From Haliotis asinina (lineage: Eukaryota > Mollusca > Gastropoda > Lepetellida > Haliotidae): a DNA stretch of 64,000 bases. The translations under genes were made by a program, and so were the position numbers. Positions within the stretch are counted from its first letter, which is position 1. Each line of letters starts with the position of its first letter. Shown one piece after another: positions 13,001 through 27,500 of the stretch. The stretch spans positions 4,281,501-4,345,500 of the forward strand of contig NC_090285.1 of assembly GCF_037392515.1 (NCBI RefSeq), given 5' to 3'. The notes below the pieces were generated by a model. That model saw nothing but the letters and a program-made list of their open reading frames with translations, ran no database searches and was not told the origin of the DNA.

Positions 13001-16000
13001 AAACTGAAATACTCACCCAGTTTCTCCGACCAGCAGGACAGGCTCCCTGAACTTAATGGCCTGGCCAATGAGAACAGCAAGCCTTCGCATATTGTGTGTC
13101 CACACTATGTGTTGAAAGCCATCCACTGATTGGTCAATGACCTCCTTCAACAAGGGAGCTGTTGATGCAGACGTCTTGCCAGTCAAGTCAAACAGCAGGC
13201 TGGCATTGACGTCCCTCTTCAGATGCTTCTTGAGAACCTCTTGAATGACAACAGACTCTTCCTCCTTCCTCACACGGCCAGCAAGTAACATGTAGCCTTC
13301 AAAACATGGACGGAACAGCATATGAAACGAGTGAGCAGGGACCTCAGGTGCGTATGTACAGGACGGCCTCATGAACAGTCTTCAAATTGGTGGTGAGAAA
13401 ATTAACATGAGTGATCTAGGGACACAATGAGGATATGTCATACCGACCTCCCACTGTTCTTCACTAAGTGACAATTTATTGAGATCTAATGATAGAAAAG
13501 TGTAATATCCAAATTAAATATTCATCTCTCCTCCTATATCAATACCAATCTGAAAAACAAATAGTTATAAGGAATTGCGAACACTGTTGCAAGTGCTCAG
13601 CAATGCTCTCCCCTGTTACCTAGCTACTGATGTATGTAGACTTCACTGTCTGCAGGACTGGGACCCTGCACTCCACTGATCTTTTCCACAGGTTTTAGGA
13701 ACCAATGACAGACATACAGAATCCGCACAATATAAACAGAAATCAAACAATATATTGTTTCCACAACTGGCATTTGAGAAAGACTGTCCTACCATGATCA
13801 GCAAGGTGCTGGTCCCAGTCATAGAACTTGGCACTTGTCTTGACATCGGTGTTGCTATACCTCTCAGCCCACCGGAACAGATCCCTTAAGGTCATGAAGC
13901 CCTGCTTCCCTGCGAACACGCCTGACCCACGTCGCCTCATCTGAAGCAAATGGTGAAGATGTCCATGAACATATAACCAAATTAACACACTTTGAGGTCC
14001 TTACCCCCAAAATAAAAGAACAAAATATGTAGTACTTATGATGTCAGCAGTCATGTACACTGAGCAGTGGAACCAGAGTTCAGTGGTTGTGAATGACTAA
14101 TGTATCTGTTCAGTCCCCATAGTTAACCTGACCCTCTAACCTGAAGATCAAGCATATCCCCACAGTTAACCTGGCCCTCCCACCTGAAGATCAAGCATGT
14201 CCCAACATTTAACCCGGCCCTCTCACCTGAAGATCAAGCATGACCTTGACAAGTCGTTTGGCGTAGGACAGTGGGATGCTGCACCGTTGATGGAGAATCG
14301 TCTCCAGTTCGACGCTTGGTATTTCGCTGAAGTGTAGTTCAACAAAACGATTCCTGAAGGCTCGAGACAGCATCTAGAAAACACCATGTTGTCATTAGTC
14401 AGTCTGCATGGCATCATCACAAGCTTGGTTTGCACAAGAAACGTCTTACCATCTACTGATGAAGTTATAATGTTATAGCAGTAGCCTGTGGAAGATGTTC
14501 CTTCACAAAGCTCAACCAGCCTGACCAATGAAAGATTTAACATTACAAGTTATCACATCGTGTCGAGAGAAATCCAGGGTCTTATCAGTGCCTTGTAAGG
14601 TTGTATTCCCCGAGCTGGAGGGACTGATAAAATTCTGTATTTCCCAACACACAATGTGATAACACATTTACCTAGCCGAATGTTTTTACTAAATGAAAAG
14701 AAAACAATACACAATATCAAGTTGTTGTAATGCAACGCACATTAAGCTAAAGACTTGGCGATGCATGCTTTTCTCACTTCGTGTGGTCACCGAAGTGTGG
14801 CAGGATGATACGACTTTTGTATTCCCTGCTCGCAGATCGTGACGGTGTACATGGTATATTATCAGAGTCACCTGAACCAATCAAAACCTGACATTCTTAC
14901 ATGAGGCTGGATAAGAGACATTGTCCCTTCAGTCGTCATAAAATAATTCATACTGGTTAAGCTGACAGCCAAATCTCCCCTTACTACAAAACCCTCTTAC
15001 AGGCAGGTACCTGCACAAGTCATACCTTCCTGCCTCCATACATTCCTGGAGGATTTTGGGTAGCAAACAGCATGAATTTGGGATGAGCCTTGACTGCCTC
15101 CTGGGTCTCCGCTATAAACAGTTCCCGGTTGTCATCCAACAGCTAGGGAAGAATCAACATGGACAATGTTACAACCTCTGCAGTACTACCGGCATATCCT
15201 ACTGTGGCACTATACACAACTCCTGTAAAACAGGTTATACTTAACGAGACAGCTTTTGGTTTCAATCTGCAATAATTCATTTGTCATTTTCACCAGAAAG
15301 AAAAAAACCCATCTGCAATCAGACATTTATGATCTGTCTATTTATGAACTGATATTAACCAATAAGCAGTGGAAGGGATATGGCAATTGTCGCTATGCAC
15401 TCACCCTGTTGAGGGCCTCAAGGACGTCAGTCGGGGCTAGGTTCAGCTCGTCTAGGATGATCCAGTGTCCCTGTCGCATCGCCTCCACCAGGACACCTGA
15501 CACAGACAACAACTAAACTAAGCTGTTGATACAGGAGGCAGGACAAATGACCAGCTGACCACACACAGCAACACTACCATCAGGAACAAGACAGGCCACA
15601 GGTAACAGCAGTCATCATCCCCATCAGACAATCAACACAGACACCACAAACAAGTAACAGTCACAAGGAGACAACCCTCAACAGGCAACTGACAACAGAC
15701 AACAAATGAGAAACCATGGCAACAATGAACAGGCAAACCTCAAAGACAAATGAGAACACTCACGAACAGATGAAAACAAACACCAACAGACGAAAACACT
15801 CATCAAAATACAAAACACTCACCAACAGACGAAAACACTCATCAACAGACAAAACCCACTCTCCAGCACTCACCAACAGACAAAACACTCATCAACAGAC
15901 AAACCCACTCACCAGCACTCACCAACAGATGAAAACACTCACCAATAGACGAAAACACTCATCAACAGTCAAACCCACTCACCAACAGACAAAAACACTC

Positions 16001-19000
16001 ATCAACAGTCAAACCCACTCACCAACAGATGAAAACACTCACAAACAGATGAAAACACTCATCAACAAACCCACTCACCAGCACTCACCAACAGATGAAA
16101 AAACTCACCAACAGACGTAAAAACACTCACCAATCGACGAAAACACTCACCAACAGGCGAAAACACTCACCAACAGACGAAAACACTCACCAACAGGCGA
16201 AAACACTCACCAACAGACAAACCCACTCACCAACAGAAAACAAAAAGGGGAATAAAGACATTCATCAAAGGTGTCCAGTCTGACCACTGGACTCTCTTCA
16301 GTGAACAACAGGCATGAGCTACTCAAACCTATGTGAGGACTATGTGGGCAAGTGATGCACTCAACAAGAAACAGAATGTTTCTCTTTCTTTTAAGAACAG
16401 TTGCAGCACATAGTTTATATTTGTCGACTAATTGTCGAAGAAGTACTTAAACAACCACATCTAGACATTAGGAATAATTTTCAATAAAAGGTTTGTGTTC
16501 ATCACTACAACGTTCAGATCCTCACCTTCCTTGAAGACGAGTTTGCCTGCCTCATCTGCTGCGTAACAGCCAACATACTCCTGCAGGTCGGTGTGCTCAT
16601 GGTTGTTGACTCTCACACACTGGTTGCCACTGGACTGTGCCAGCCACGTGATCAGACTCGTCTTCCCTACTGACGTCTCACCCTGCAGCAGTACCGGGTG
16701 CTGGCTGTAGAGAATAGCAGACAGCATTATTTGTAGTTTAACCTCACATTTAACTATGAAGGTGGTCTGTTCATAAATGAATTTGGCCAAGACGATCCAG
16801 TGATTGACATCACAAGCATTAATCTACCCAACAGGGATACAAAAATTAAAAGTATTATTGAAGTCACCCTTGCTTAATGGTAATTTGGAAGAGGGTAGCC
16901 AAGTGTTTAGAGCATTCATTTGTTATGCCAAAGACCTGGGTTTGATTCCCCACATGGGTACAATGTGTGAAGTCCATATCTCGTCTCCCATCTGTGATAT
17001 TGCTGGAATAAAGCAGCATAAAACCATACTCACTCACTCACTCACTTAAAAGTAATGACAGATTAATACTTATTACCATCTTGTAAATGCACTGTTACAT
17101 CAATAATTTTTACCTAGATGATATAACTCGAGCCAAATCTCGTAAGTTTTCTCGTACGGATGGTGTGAGAATGTAATTGTCTGGCACATGAGGCTCCAGA
17201 GCACCCTGGGAGATCCAGTAACCCTCAAACTGGAGGTGCTTGCCACCATGAGGCTGTGGCAGTGGCTGTGATAGAATGGCCTTGATGTTGGCCTTGCCGA
17301 CCACATGCTGACACACAAGTTTTTCCAGCACGGGGTGGGATGACCGGTCTAGCTGTGTCAGGAAACTAAGGCAGAAACCCTGAAACAAATTTGGAGAAAA
17401 ATTATATTTGACATTTTTTGTTTTAGATTTAATGTCAGATAAATCATAAGTTATCACATAGACACTGGTCTTGTCAGGGACAATACACGTGAAGCATACT
17501 AGCTAAACACATAACAAAATGGTATAACAAACATTACAGCACTGTCTATAATTCATTTGATCTGAGAAAATAGCATGGAACCATTTAACAACTAGTTTAT
17601 TTTGAGAATGATATGAAATGCAAGACAGTATATTAACTATTCAATCCAAGTATCATTTAATCACTGAAACAAAAATGCGAAAGAGTCTAGTAGGAGCTGG
17701 TCAGCATCTCATACCTCATAGAGAGATCGTGCTACAAGGCCACATGGGTTACTTGAGGCAAACTTGAGGGCCCGGCACAGTGTTCTCAGACTGAAATTCA
17801 ACATCACATGAGATTATTATTACAAAGCTTTGTAACAACACAACCTGTATGTAATAACTATGTAATAACATCTCAAAGCTATTGTAATTTGAACAACCCA
17901 ACTATGTAATAACATCATCAAGCTGTGTAATAACATTAAAATCCAAATCCTGTTTGTAACGTCAACATCAAGAACAGAACAAACAACCAGACATAATTTC
18001 TCAACATAATTCAATTATTCTAATGTAAATACTTCTAGCTATTACCTGAAGTGGGGTTTATGACCAGTGCCATCAGTAAGTCGTTTGTTTGCCTCATTGC
18101 GCACTGTGAGGTAGAACTTGACAATCCCATCAACCTGTGAGGAGGACAGTGACAGCCCACGGAGGTAGTCATTGGTCAGAATCTTCAGGTCTTGAGTATC
18201 CTCCAACTCATCTACATAGAGCTCTGTGAACCTGGGGAGGGTGAGTCAGACAGTGAGTGAATGTTGTTTCATGCCATGCAGTAATGTTTTAACATTATAG
18301 ATGCCTTAGGACGACCATGTCAGGTGGACCAACCAGTTGGTTCCTACCGCAAGTATCTGATCCTGGGGACCTATTCTACCCCAGACTTGAGGCTTTCCAA
18401 AATCAAATCCCACCAAAAGTGAAAATTATTCAAAGTAACTAAACCTTTCATATTTTCAAACCTTGTATTACTAACTCAGCCATATCAAATAGAATGTGTG
18501 AGCCCTTAGTTTAAAGATTCTCCTTGGCTGGATCAGTTGGTTTTAACAATTGCACTAAAAGGCATGGCGCACTGACAAGGACTGAAGCAGGTGGTAGAAA
18601 TCATTACTGAGATAAAGTATGTGTATGGTGCTGAATTACTGAAAAAAAATGGGCTAGTTTGGATTTGAACACACAATTCTGGCATGGTTATATTCCAGAA
18701 ATTTCTGGATCTCATATCAAATACGTAAGTTTATGTAAGGCAAGATCCCAAGGGGGACTACTCACCCACCCTTCTGTTCACTCAGGGGGGTCTCATCTCC
18801 CCCACCTGTTCCTGATGCCAAAGGAACCACTTATCTCACTCACCTGTTCTTGATGCCAAGGGGGATCACACACTTCCCTCACCTATTCCTGATGCTGAGG
18901 GGGACCACTCATCTCAACCACCTATTCCTGATGCCAAGGGCGACTATTAACCTTACCCACCTGTTCCTGATGCCTGGCTTGAGGTTATTCTTTCAAACAT

Positions 19001-21544
19001 TAGTAGCTGGGTTCATGCAGGCAAAGAGACGGAAGTCACGGTGACGTACAACTGGGTCTACATCACTGATGCCATTCCTGATGCCAAGAGGGATCACTCA
19101 TATCACCCATCTGTTCCTGATGTCAAGGGGGACCACTCATCTCACCCACCTGTTCCTGATGTCAAGAGGGACCACTCATCTCATCCACCTATTCCTCGTG
19201 CTAAGGGGGATGACTCATCTCACTCACCTATTCCTGATGCCAACGTGGACCACTCATCTCACCCACCTGTTCCTGATGCCAAGGGGGACCACTCATCTCA
19301 ACCACCTACATCTGATGCCAAGGACGACTACTCATCTCACCCACCTGTTCCTGATGCCAGGCGTGAGGTCCTTCTTTCCAACATCAGTAGCTGGGTTCAT
19401 GCAGGCGAAGAGACGGAAATCATGGTGACGTACAACTGGGTCCACATCACTGAAATATTCAATTGAAGGCCATGAAGTCTTCCATCACAGTGTGTTTGTC
19501 TTTTTTTTAATTTGACTAGTGAGCCAACACTGATGAGAACGCTCCTGCAGACCACCAACACCCTGCCCTTCTAGTGAGAACCAATGACCAAGGGCTACCT
19601 TGTAGCAGAGCATGGGGACCCTCTCCCCTAGTGGAATCCACTGAGCCAGAGCTACCCTCTAGCTGATCATGGAGACCCTCCTCTCCCAGTGAGAACCACT
19701 GACCCACAGCTACCTATTAGCAGAGCATGGGAACCCTCCATTCCTAGTGAGCACCACTGGCCCAGGGTTACCCTCTAGTAGAGAATGGGGACCTTCTCCT
19801 CCTAGTGAGAACCACTGACCCAGAGCTACCTTCTAGCGGAGCATGAGGACCCGCCATTCCTAGTGAGCTCCACTGACCCAGAGCTACTTTCTAACAGAGC
19901 ATGGGGACCCTCCCCTCCTACTGAGCACCATGGACCCAGAGCTACCTTCTAGCAGAGCATGGAGACCCTCCCATATCCCTGTGAGAACCACTGACCCAGG
20001 GCTACCTTCTAGCACAGCATGGAGACCCTCCCCTCCTACTGAGCACCACAGAACCAGAGGTACATTCTATCAGAGCATGGGGAACCTCCCCATCCTAGTG
20101 AGCTCCCCTGACCCAGGGCTACCCTCTAGTACAGCATGGGGACCCTCCCCTCCTAGTGAGCACCACTGACCCAATGGCTACCCTCTAGTAGAGCATGGGG
20201 ACCCTCCCTCCTCGTGAGCTCCACTGACCCAGGGCTACCTTCTAGAAGAGCATGGGGACCCTCCCCTCCTAGTGAGAACCACTGACCCAGAGCTACCCTC
20301 TAGCAGAGCATGGAGACCCTCCCATCCCTGTGAGAACCAATGACTCACAGCTACCCTCCAGCAGAGCATGGAGACCCTCTCCTCCTGGTGAGCACCAAGG
20401 ACCCAGAGCTACCTTCTAGCAGAGAATGGAGATCCTCCCCTCCCAGTGATAACCACTGATCCAAAGCTACCCTCCAGCAGAGCATGGAGACCCTCCCCTT
20501 CTAGTAAGCACTGCTGACCCTAAGCTACCCTCCAGCAGAGCACTAAGACCTTTCCCCAACCAAGAGATACCCTCCAGAAAAGTACTGACACACTCACCCC
20601 TTTCTGTCAGCACTACCGAACCTGAGGTACTCTCCAGCAAAGTATTGACACACTTAGCCCCTGTCTGTCAGCACTACCGAACTTGAGGTACTCTCCAGCA
20701 AAGTACTGACACACTCACCCTCTGTGTCAGCACTACCGACCCCTAGGTACTCTCCAGCAAAGTATTGACAGACTCACCCCCTCTCTGTCAGCACTACCGA
20801 CCCTGAGGTACTCTCCAGCAGACCACTGAGACACTCCAGAGTCTCGGCAGCAGCAAGGTTGATCTCATCCAGCAGTACCCAGTCTCCAGCACGCAGTGCT
20901 TTCACCAAGGTTCCCTACAAAAAGAACAGCCAACAGTAGACACAACAGACACAAATCTGGTTTAGCAGAACAAACGAACTATTGATAGAGGAGATAACAT
21001 ACCTCAATGAAGGAGAAGGCAAGGGCATTCTCTATCTGCTTCACCTGAACCTTGAGCTGATGCAGACGACGGCCTATCTTCTTCCACTCTTTCTGCTGCT
21101 CTGTGCCTGTCACACACGACCACAACTTTACCACCATATTTCCAGGGAAACAGACTCAACATACAGCTTACAGCAGTAGTTCTGTTACAGATGTGTCAGA
21201 TGAATATAGCAACTAAAAGTGAAACAGGTAGCTACTTTACGAGCACAAACATGGAGTGAGTGAGAATGCTCTAACATCCTACATTGTAATATAATAACAA
21301 TATCACACCAACAGACACCAGATCTGGGCTGCACAGACCGCACCCAAGAAGGGAATCAACATAACAAATGCTTTAATCCCACGGCTCTGCCATGTATACT
21401 TATGAAGAAGGAACCTCTGTCATAGATACCTACCACAAGCTGGTCCTGGCAAAGGGAGGTAACTCTGTAAAGCATACAGCTTCACCTTCTAATTCAAATT
21501 TCTAAAGCTTCACTTAAAGCTTTGTGATGTATCAGATTACAACA

Positions 21545-21588
<44 letters not shown>

Positions 21589-24500
21589 CAGAGCAAATTG
21601 TAAACTCCACAGACACAGAGGCTTCATGCAGTGGTGGTAGTTTTTGTATTTACAGGCAGCCTCTGTACAGCTGTACAAGGGCAACAATCACATTGTGAAA
21701 ATACTGAGAGGTCATACCCTTGTCAAACTTCTTGGCAGCAGACTTCTGAGTGTGGTCCATCAGTGTCAGCAAGTCATCCCACTTTCTCCGAGAAAAACAA
21801 TCCTGACATAGGAAGTGATACATGATGTACTGGACACTCCTTTTGAAATGATTGTTCATTATACTATAAGACAACCATGGTTCATTATTCATAGTACATT
21901 TTGACTGTCAGACATCTTGGATTAAATCTTACAATGAATGACAAATTTGTAATATAAAAGATCATAAACTGGCCCAGAGTCCCAAGGTATCCTTGTAAAA
22001 CTGTTGCACAGTAGGTTGACTGATATAAGATTATAAGTGGATATTCATATAATAAATATCATTTTCTATGGACCTATTATAAAAACATTATTGACAAAAT
22101 GTCACTGGTATATACCTGTTGAACATTGACGTCTAAAAGTTTTCAGTTTGCATGGCATGTTTGCCATAAGGTGTAACTTATCCACATCTCTGGATACACC
22201 ATGCCACAATTATGACATGGAAACAGCAATCACAGCACACTTACTCCATAACAACAATTCCTTATTTTCTCCTTCATTGTCCAGAACCGGACTGTGTAAC
22301 AACAAACATAAAAATTAAAATGTCTGTTGTCCAACACTGGGACTGAACCACCAACCTACCACTCATCGGTAGGTGCTCTTTTTAACAGACCAACACAGGA
22401 AGTCACACCTTGCATTACCAAACCATGATGAGAAATATTTTTTAACTTAATACGATGTAATGTAGCTGTGTGACAAGTACTAACCTGTATGTGCCCCAGA
22501 AATCTTGCATTCTGTTTCCTGGAGAATGTTTTTATGAAAAGCATCTCAAAGTCCTCTCGGAAAGGCATGATGACAAACTTCAGATCAACAGGCTTGAACC
22601 TGCAAATGTACAAATGGCCATGACATATACAGTCAGTCAGCATACCATAACTACAGATATTGGGCAAATAATTCATTTGTATATAAGCATATGTACGATT
22701 CTCTCCAGATAAAATAACAAATGTTAAATATCCACTACCAAACCATGCTCTGTATGTTAATATGTCTGGAGCATTTGCTTTGGGCTTTAGCAAGTATTTC
22801 ACTACAGAGATTAATGTGCAGGAAGTAGCTGTTCAACCAAAACAATACAGATTAAGAGATCAATTTATTTTACAAAATGTGCGTATGACATGTACAAGAG
22901 AATTTAGAAGAATCAACATCTCTTCAAGCTAACCCTCCAAGTAAGTCTGTGCTGTCACTCTGCTGGTTGAGGTTGATTACATGCAGCTTGTGTCCTGAAA
23001 ACAAAATCATTGTACTTAACCACAATATCATGTGATCCATTGAAGCTCCATACAACCAACTTTCCTTAGGTGCTATGTTAAGTGGGATCTCCATATGCCA
23101 AGCTGTCTATGCTGCTTCTCTATAATGCCTGGATAACCTTCACGATTGGGAATCGCAGTTTTCCCTTACACTCATGACAGTGGATTCCCTCAGTATGTTC
23201 CCTCAAGCTTCAATCAACTGTGTCATGAGCACTACTGTTGCTGTTCGAAGGTGAACCACTGCCATATAGTCACATAAAGCAATGACCTACTCACCCAGTT
23301 GATGAGCCAGGAACTGGACAGATGATGTCTTGCCTGTTCCTGTCTCGCCAACAAGCAGCACTGGTTCATTCCGGCTGACACACACCGACACCTTCTCCAG
23401 CAGACACACAGACTGACGAGTGTATGCGAATGTCGGTGGACCCGCTCTGAAATGGAAGGAAACACAATACTTGTGGGAATAGATCACCCAGAAATGGTGA
23501 CTACCTGTCAAGGTTAGTTTCACTTGTCATATGCTGGCAAAACCTAAACCCAAAACAACATGATATACATGTAATGACATTGCAGAGGAAACTCACCTGT
23601 TCATTGTCATGATGTCTGCTGGTTTTCTGGGAAGAATAACTCGGCCAGCAGTGAAGGACGACTCACTCACTTCAATGTTGGGCTTATACTTACAGATGTA
23701 GAACTCAGCCTGAAACAGGACAAGGAACATGTCACAATGTTGACTGTGGACTGAAATAAGGTATGGTGGCCCCATGAAACAACAACAATGGAGAACAACA
23801 CTACATGCTGATTTAACAGATTCTCATCCAAGTCATCCTCAGCACTTACCTGGGTTTGTTGTAAACTAGATTCTCTAATATGAATAAAGGCGTTGGGGTA
23901 ACTTAGTTGACAAAACATTCGCTCACCATGCCAAAGACCTGGGTTCAATTCCCCACATGGGTACAGTGTAAGTTGTTCACTGGTCACAAAGGGGATATGG
24001 GTTGATATACCTTCTAGGTTTGTTCCATTTCACTCCAGGCAACATAAACAAACCCAGAGGCTACATAAACCAATGGGCCTCAAGAGAACAAGTCAACAAC
24101 ATATTTATATCACTGAACACCTCCATGCTAATTATGAACTGTTTGAAGCATGGGATCACAATAAGGAGTACCAAATTCCTACAGTTTGGCCACTCAGAAA
24201 ACAACATATTTGACTGATGTAAGATAATGAGTGAAGATCAATTCTGGGGTCCCCCACCATGATATTTCTGAAATAGTGTTACAAGCAATGTAAAACTCAC
24301 TCTAATGGGAACAGACTATGGTTAATAAAATATCATGTTAGCGTTGTTCCTGTCTGCTCTAGAGGCAGGTTCTGATGGAGTTTGCTTCAAGTCACGCATT
24401 GATGAATCCCCTGCATTATATATGGCTACACAGAAGTAACTGTTAATAAAATTAACACACTCCACAACTTCACTACATTGCAACCATATATTTACACTAA

Positions 24501-27500
24501 TGAAGTTGCAAAGTGTATAAAATCTTGTGGCTTTCTTTATGCACATGTCATGTAGTTATCAATATTACAATTACAATGATACAAAGTTTTTATAAACAAC
24601 ATTCTGACTCATAAAAACACTGAACTGTTAACCACTACAAAGTTCAAGCAACACAATGTAATATAAACAGAAGTTTCTCTGTGATCACATGACCTTTGGT
24701 CAATATTACACATATAACCTGCTACCAATAATACCTTTATTTTTGACACATTGAGTTTGGCACCAATGGCCTCTGCTAATGGCATCCTCTTGCTTGGTTT
24801 GGGCAGACAGGACACAAAACAGTCCAAGGCTTCTTGGAACACTCTTGTACCAGCCTCAGTGGATGAAACATCAAAGTCAGAACTGACTCTGTTGATCCAT
24901 GTCATGAGATCCCTGCAACACAAGACACACGGTGAAATCAAAAAGAGGCAGTGTTGTTTTTATTAACATAAGTAATGTGAAGATAATGTTCAGAGAACTG
25001 GTATTGGGACAAACAATGAGGCAGGTATAGATAGTCTGAATAATAACTTTTTCACTGAAAGGTACACAGTGAGTGTAGTTCTACGCCACTCTCAGCAATA
25101 TTCCAGCTATATGGCGGCAGTGGGTAAACAATCGAGTCTGGACCAGACAATCCAGTGATCAACAGCATGAGCATCAACCTGCGTAACTGGGAACCGATGA
25201 CATGAGTCAACTAAATCAGCGGACCTGACCACCCCGATCCTGTTAGTAACCTCTTAGGACAAGCTTAGTCACCTTTTATGGCAAGCATGGGTTGCTGAAG
25301 GCCTATTCTACCCTGGACCTTCTTGAGTTCATATATCAATAATGATAACAAAAAAATAAAACCAATATCAATGACATGTCTATTGCTCTATATTTCCATT
25401 TCAATTTCATTGTTGGCTCTCTAGGCTGAACACAACAAAAGGTGCCTGTCAAGCACTAGAAACTCAACAGGCACATAACCATCTCATTGTACCAGGAACC
25501 TTGCACTGTTGTGTGAACAGTGCCATATTTCTGACAAAGTGACTTGCTGATGAAGACAAATCAGAAACCACATGATTCAGTGTAGGGCACATAAAAAGCT
25601 ATAGAATCAAAAGTCAGGTTGACAAACATAGAGATCCATTGAACCAGTGTTATAAACTCCCCACACTTTAAGGCAGACAACTGGTCTTGTAACTCTAAAA
25701 AGTAACCAGACCAGTTGGAAAGTTGCCAGTCCAGAATTTTCTGGATTAAGGAAAATAATAAGGTGGTCAAAAAAGGGGATTGAAACTGCTTCATGTTTTC
25801 AATTCTGTTTCAATCAAGGCTCTAGTCATTATACTTAAAGTCAGATTCATCCAAGACCATCGTTGCCAAACAGAACTGTCGCAGACGGTCAGGCACTCCC
25901 CACGAACTATCCACAAAACTGATGCTCCCATAATCACCTCCTTGTTGAACTCACCTGGTGGACACTAGTCTCCCTGCTAATGACAGGAATTTTCCTGCAC
26001 TGTCGGTGTCTGACACGGAGGTCTCAGTGTCATGTTTGCCAGCTGACAGCATAAGGTATATGTCCAGTAGCTTCTCCACCACGGTGGCCAACTGGGGGAA
26101 CTGGCTCACTATCACCTGCATGTACCACAACATATACGACTGATAAATCGTATCACATATTTCAAGGTGATGTAACTCAGCAGGTAAGGACATTGAGGTT
26201 ATAGGACCTGAATATGTAACTTGCTATTCAGCAAAACTATCAGCAGTCAGTCAGTCAGTGAAGTTTTATGCTGCACAAATCAATATTCTACCTAAATGGC
26301 AGCAGTCCGTAAACAATCAACACACCAAACACTGAACAAAAGCATAAGCATCGATCAACACAACTGGGATGCAATGACATATGTCAACTAAGTCAGCAAG
26401 CCTGACAACCAAATCCTGTCAGTCGCTTCTAACAAGAAGCATGACTTACTGAAGATCAATTTTAACCCAGATCTTCACAGGTTGTAACTATGGCACTGAG
26501 ATATATTACACAAGATATTTGAGGTGATTACAGTCAACAAACCTTTTCCAGCTCTGAGCGGGAGAGGGGCTCAACGTTGATCCTTGTCCACATCTTCTCC
26601 AGGAGAAGTGCACTACCGCTGCGCTGTCGATGCCAACCACTACTGCTTCCTACAAGTCTACAGAAGACACAGAAGCATGAGAACAAGTTGTTGAGGCTCA
26701 ACTGACAACTGAATTGTTACTTAATCAGAGATGCCAACCTCAAAGTATTGCAAACAGTAGTTGTCAGGATCCAGTCTAAGTAAACTTATCCTCAGTACTT
26801 TTCGCTACACTCCACTACTGAGTCTAACAAAACTTTATGGGATGTCGCATCAGTTAACCTTTGAGACTGACCAATCAGAACACAGCTTACCAAATCGCGA
26901 AAGTGTATATTCGCACATACCTTTCGAACTTTTTATCTCGAAAAGGTTCGTACCCGAACGATTCCGAATGCTATTTACCGTACGCTCGCTTCCAGGTGAA
27001 GCACACAGCATACATACAACCATGACAACGGTGAGTAAACAGTCGCTAAAATAGTGTTTTGGCAATATTCAAGGATGTTATCTTGCGGAAATATTAGCTA
27101 GTGGTAACCATGTCAACAGAAACAATAAAGCATATATACTGCAGATCAAATAACTGTGTTATATGAGGAGTTTGGTTTGTGGAGAGATCTGTGTCAGTGA
27201 CCTGAATATTTTGAAAGAGCCTACGATTCCAAAATTGTAGCCATTGTCTGATTGGTTCAATCTATTTAACCCTCTCGCGTTACCTGACGTGACCTTCCAC
27301 CAGGTTTTGTTAGACTCAGTGGTGGAGTGTAACGAAATACACTGAGACTAAGTTTACTTGGACTGTGTCAGGATCAAAATTATTAGTCAACTAAATAAAT
27401 GACAAAAAATTGCCATTCCTGTAAATACAGACATTTGACAAAATGCACCTTATACTGCAGCACTACTGAGGTGGTCAAATAAATATGCCCACTCATGCAG

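Noticed and set aside
15716..16283. Plus-strand frame of Thr/Asn/Arg/Lys repeats (TNRRKHSS...), and the idea of a CRISPR-like array
   Set aside because: It is the 20-bp intron minisatellite with no unique spacers. The genome is eukaryotic.
16891..17046. A functional tRNA gene, suggested by A and B boxes
   Set aside because: The A and B boxes are part of a SINE with a non-tRNA body and GTGA tail. No cloverleaf with an acceptor stem can be drawn.
21542..21591. Possible CpG-rich regulatory island
   Set aside because: It is only a (CACG)n microsatellite inside intron 15.
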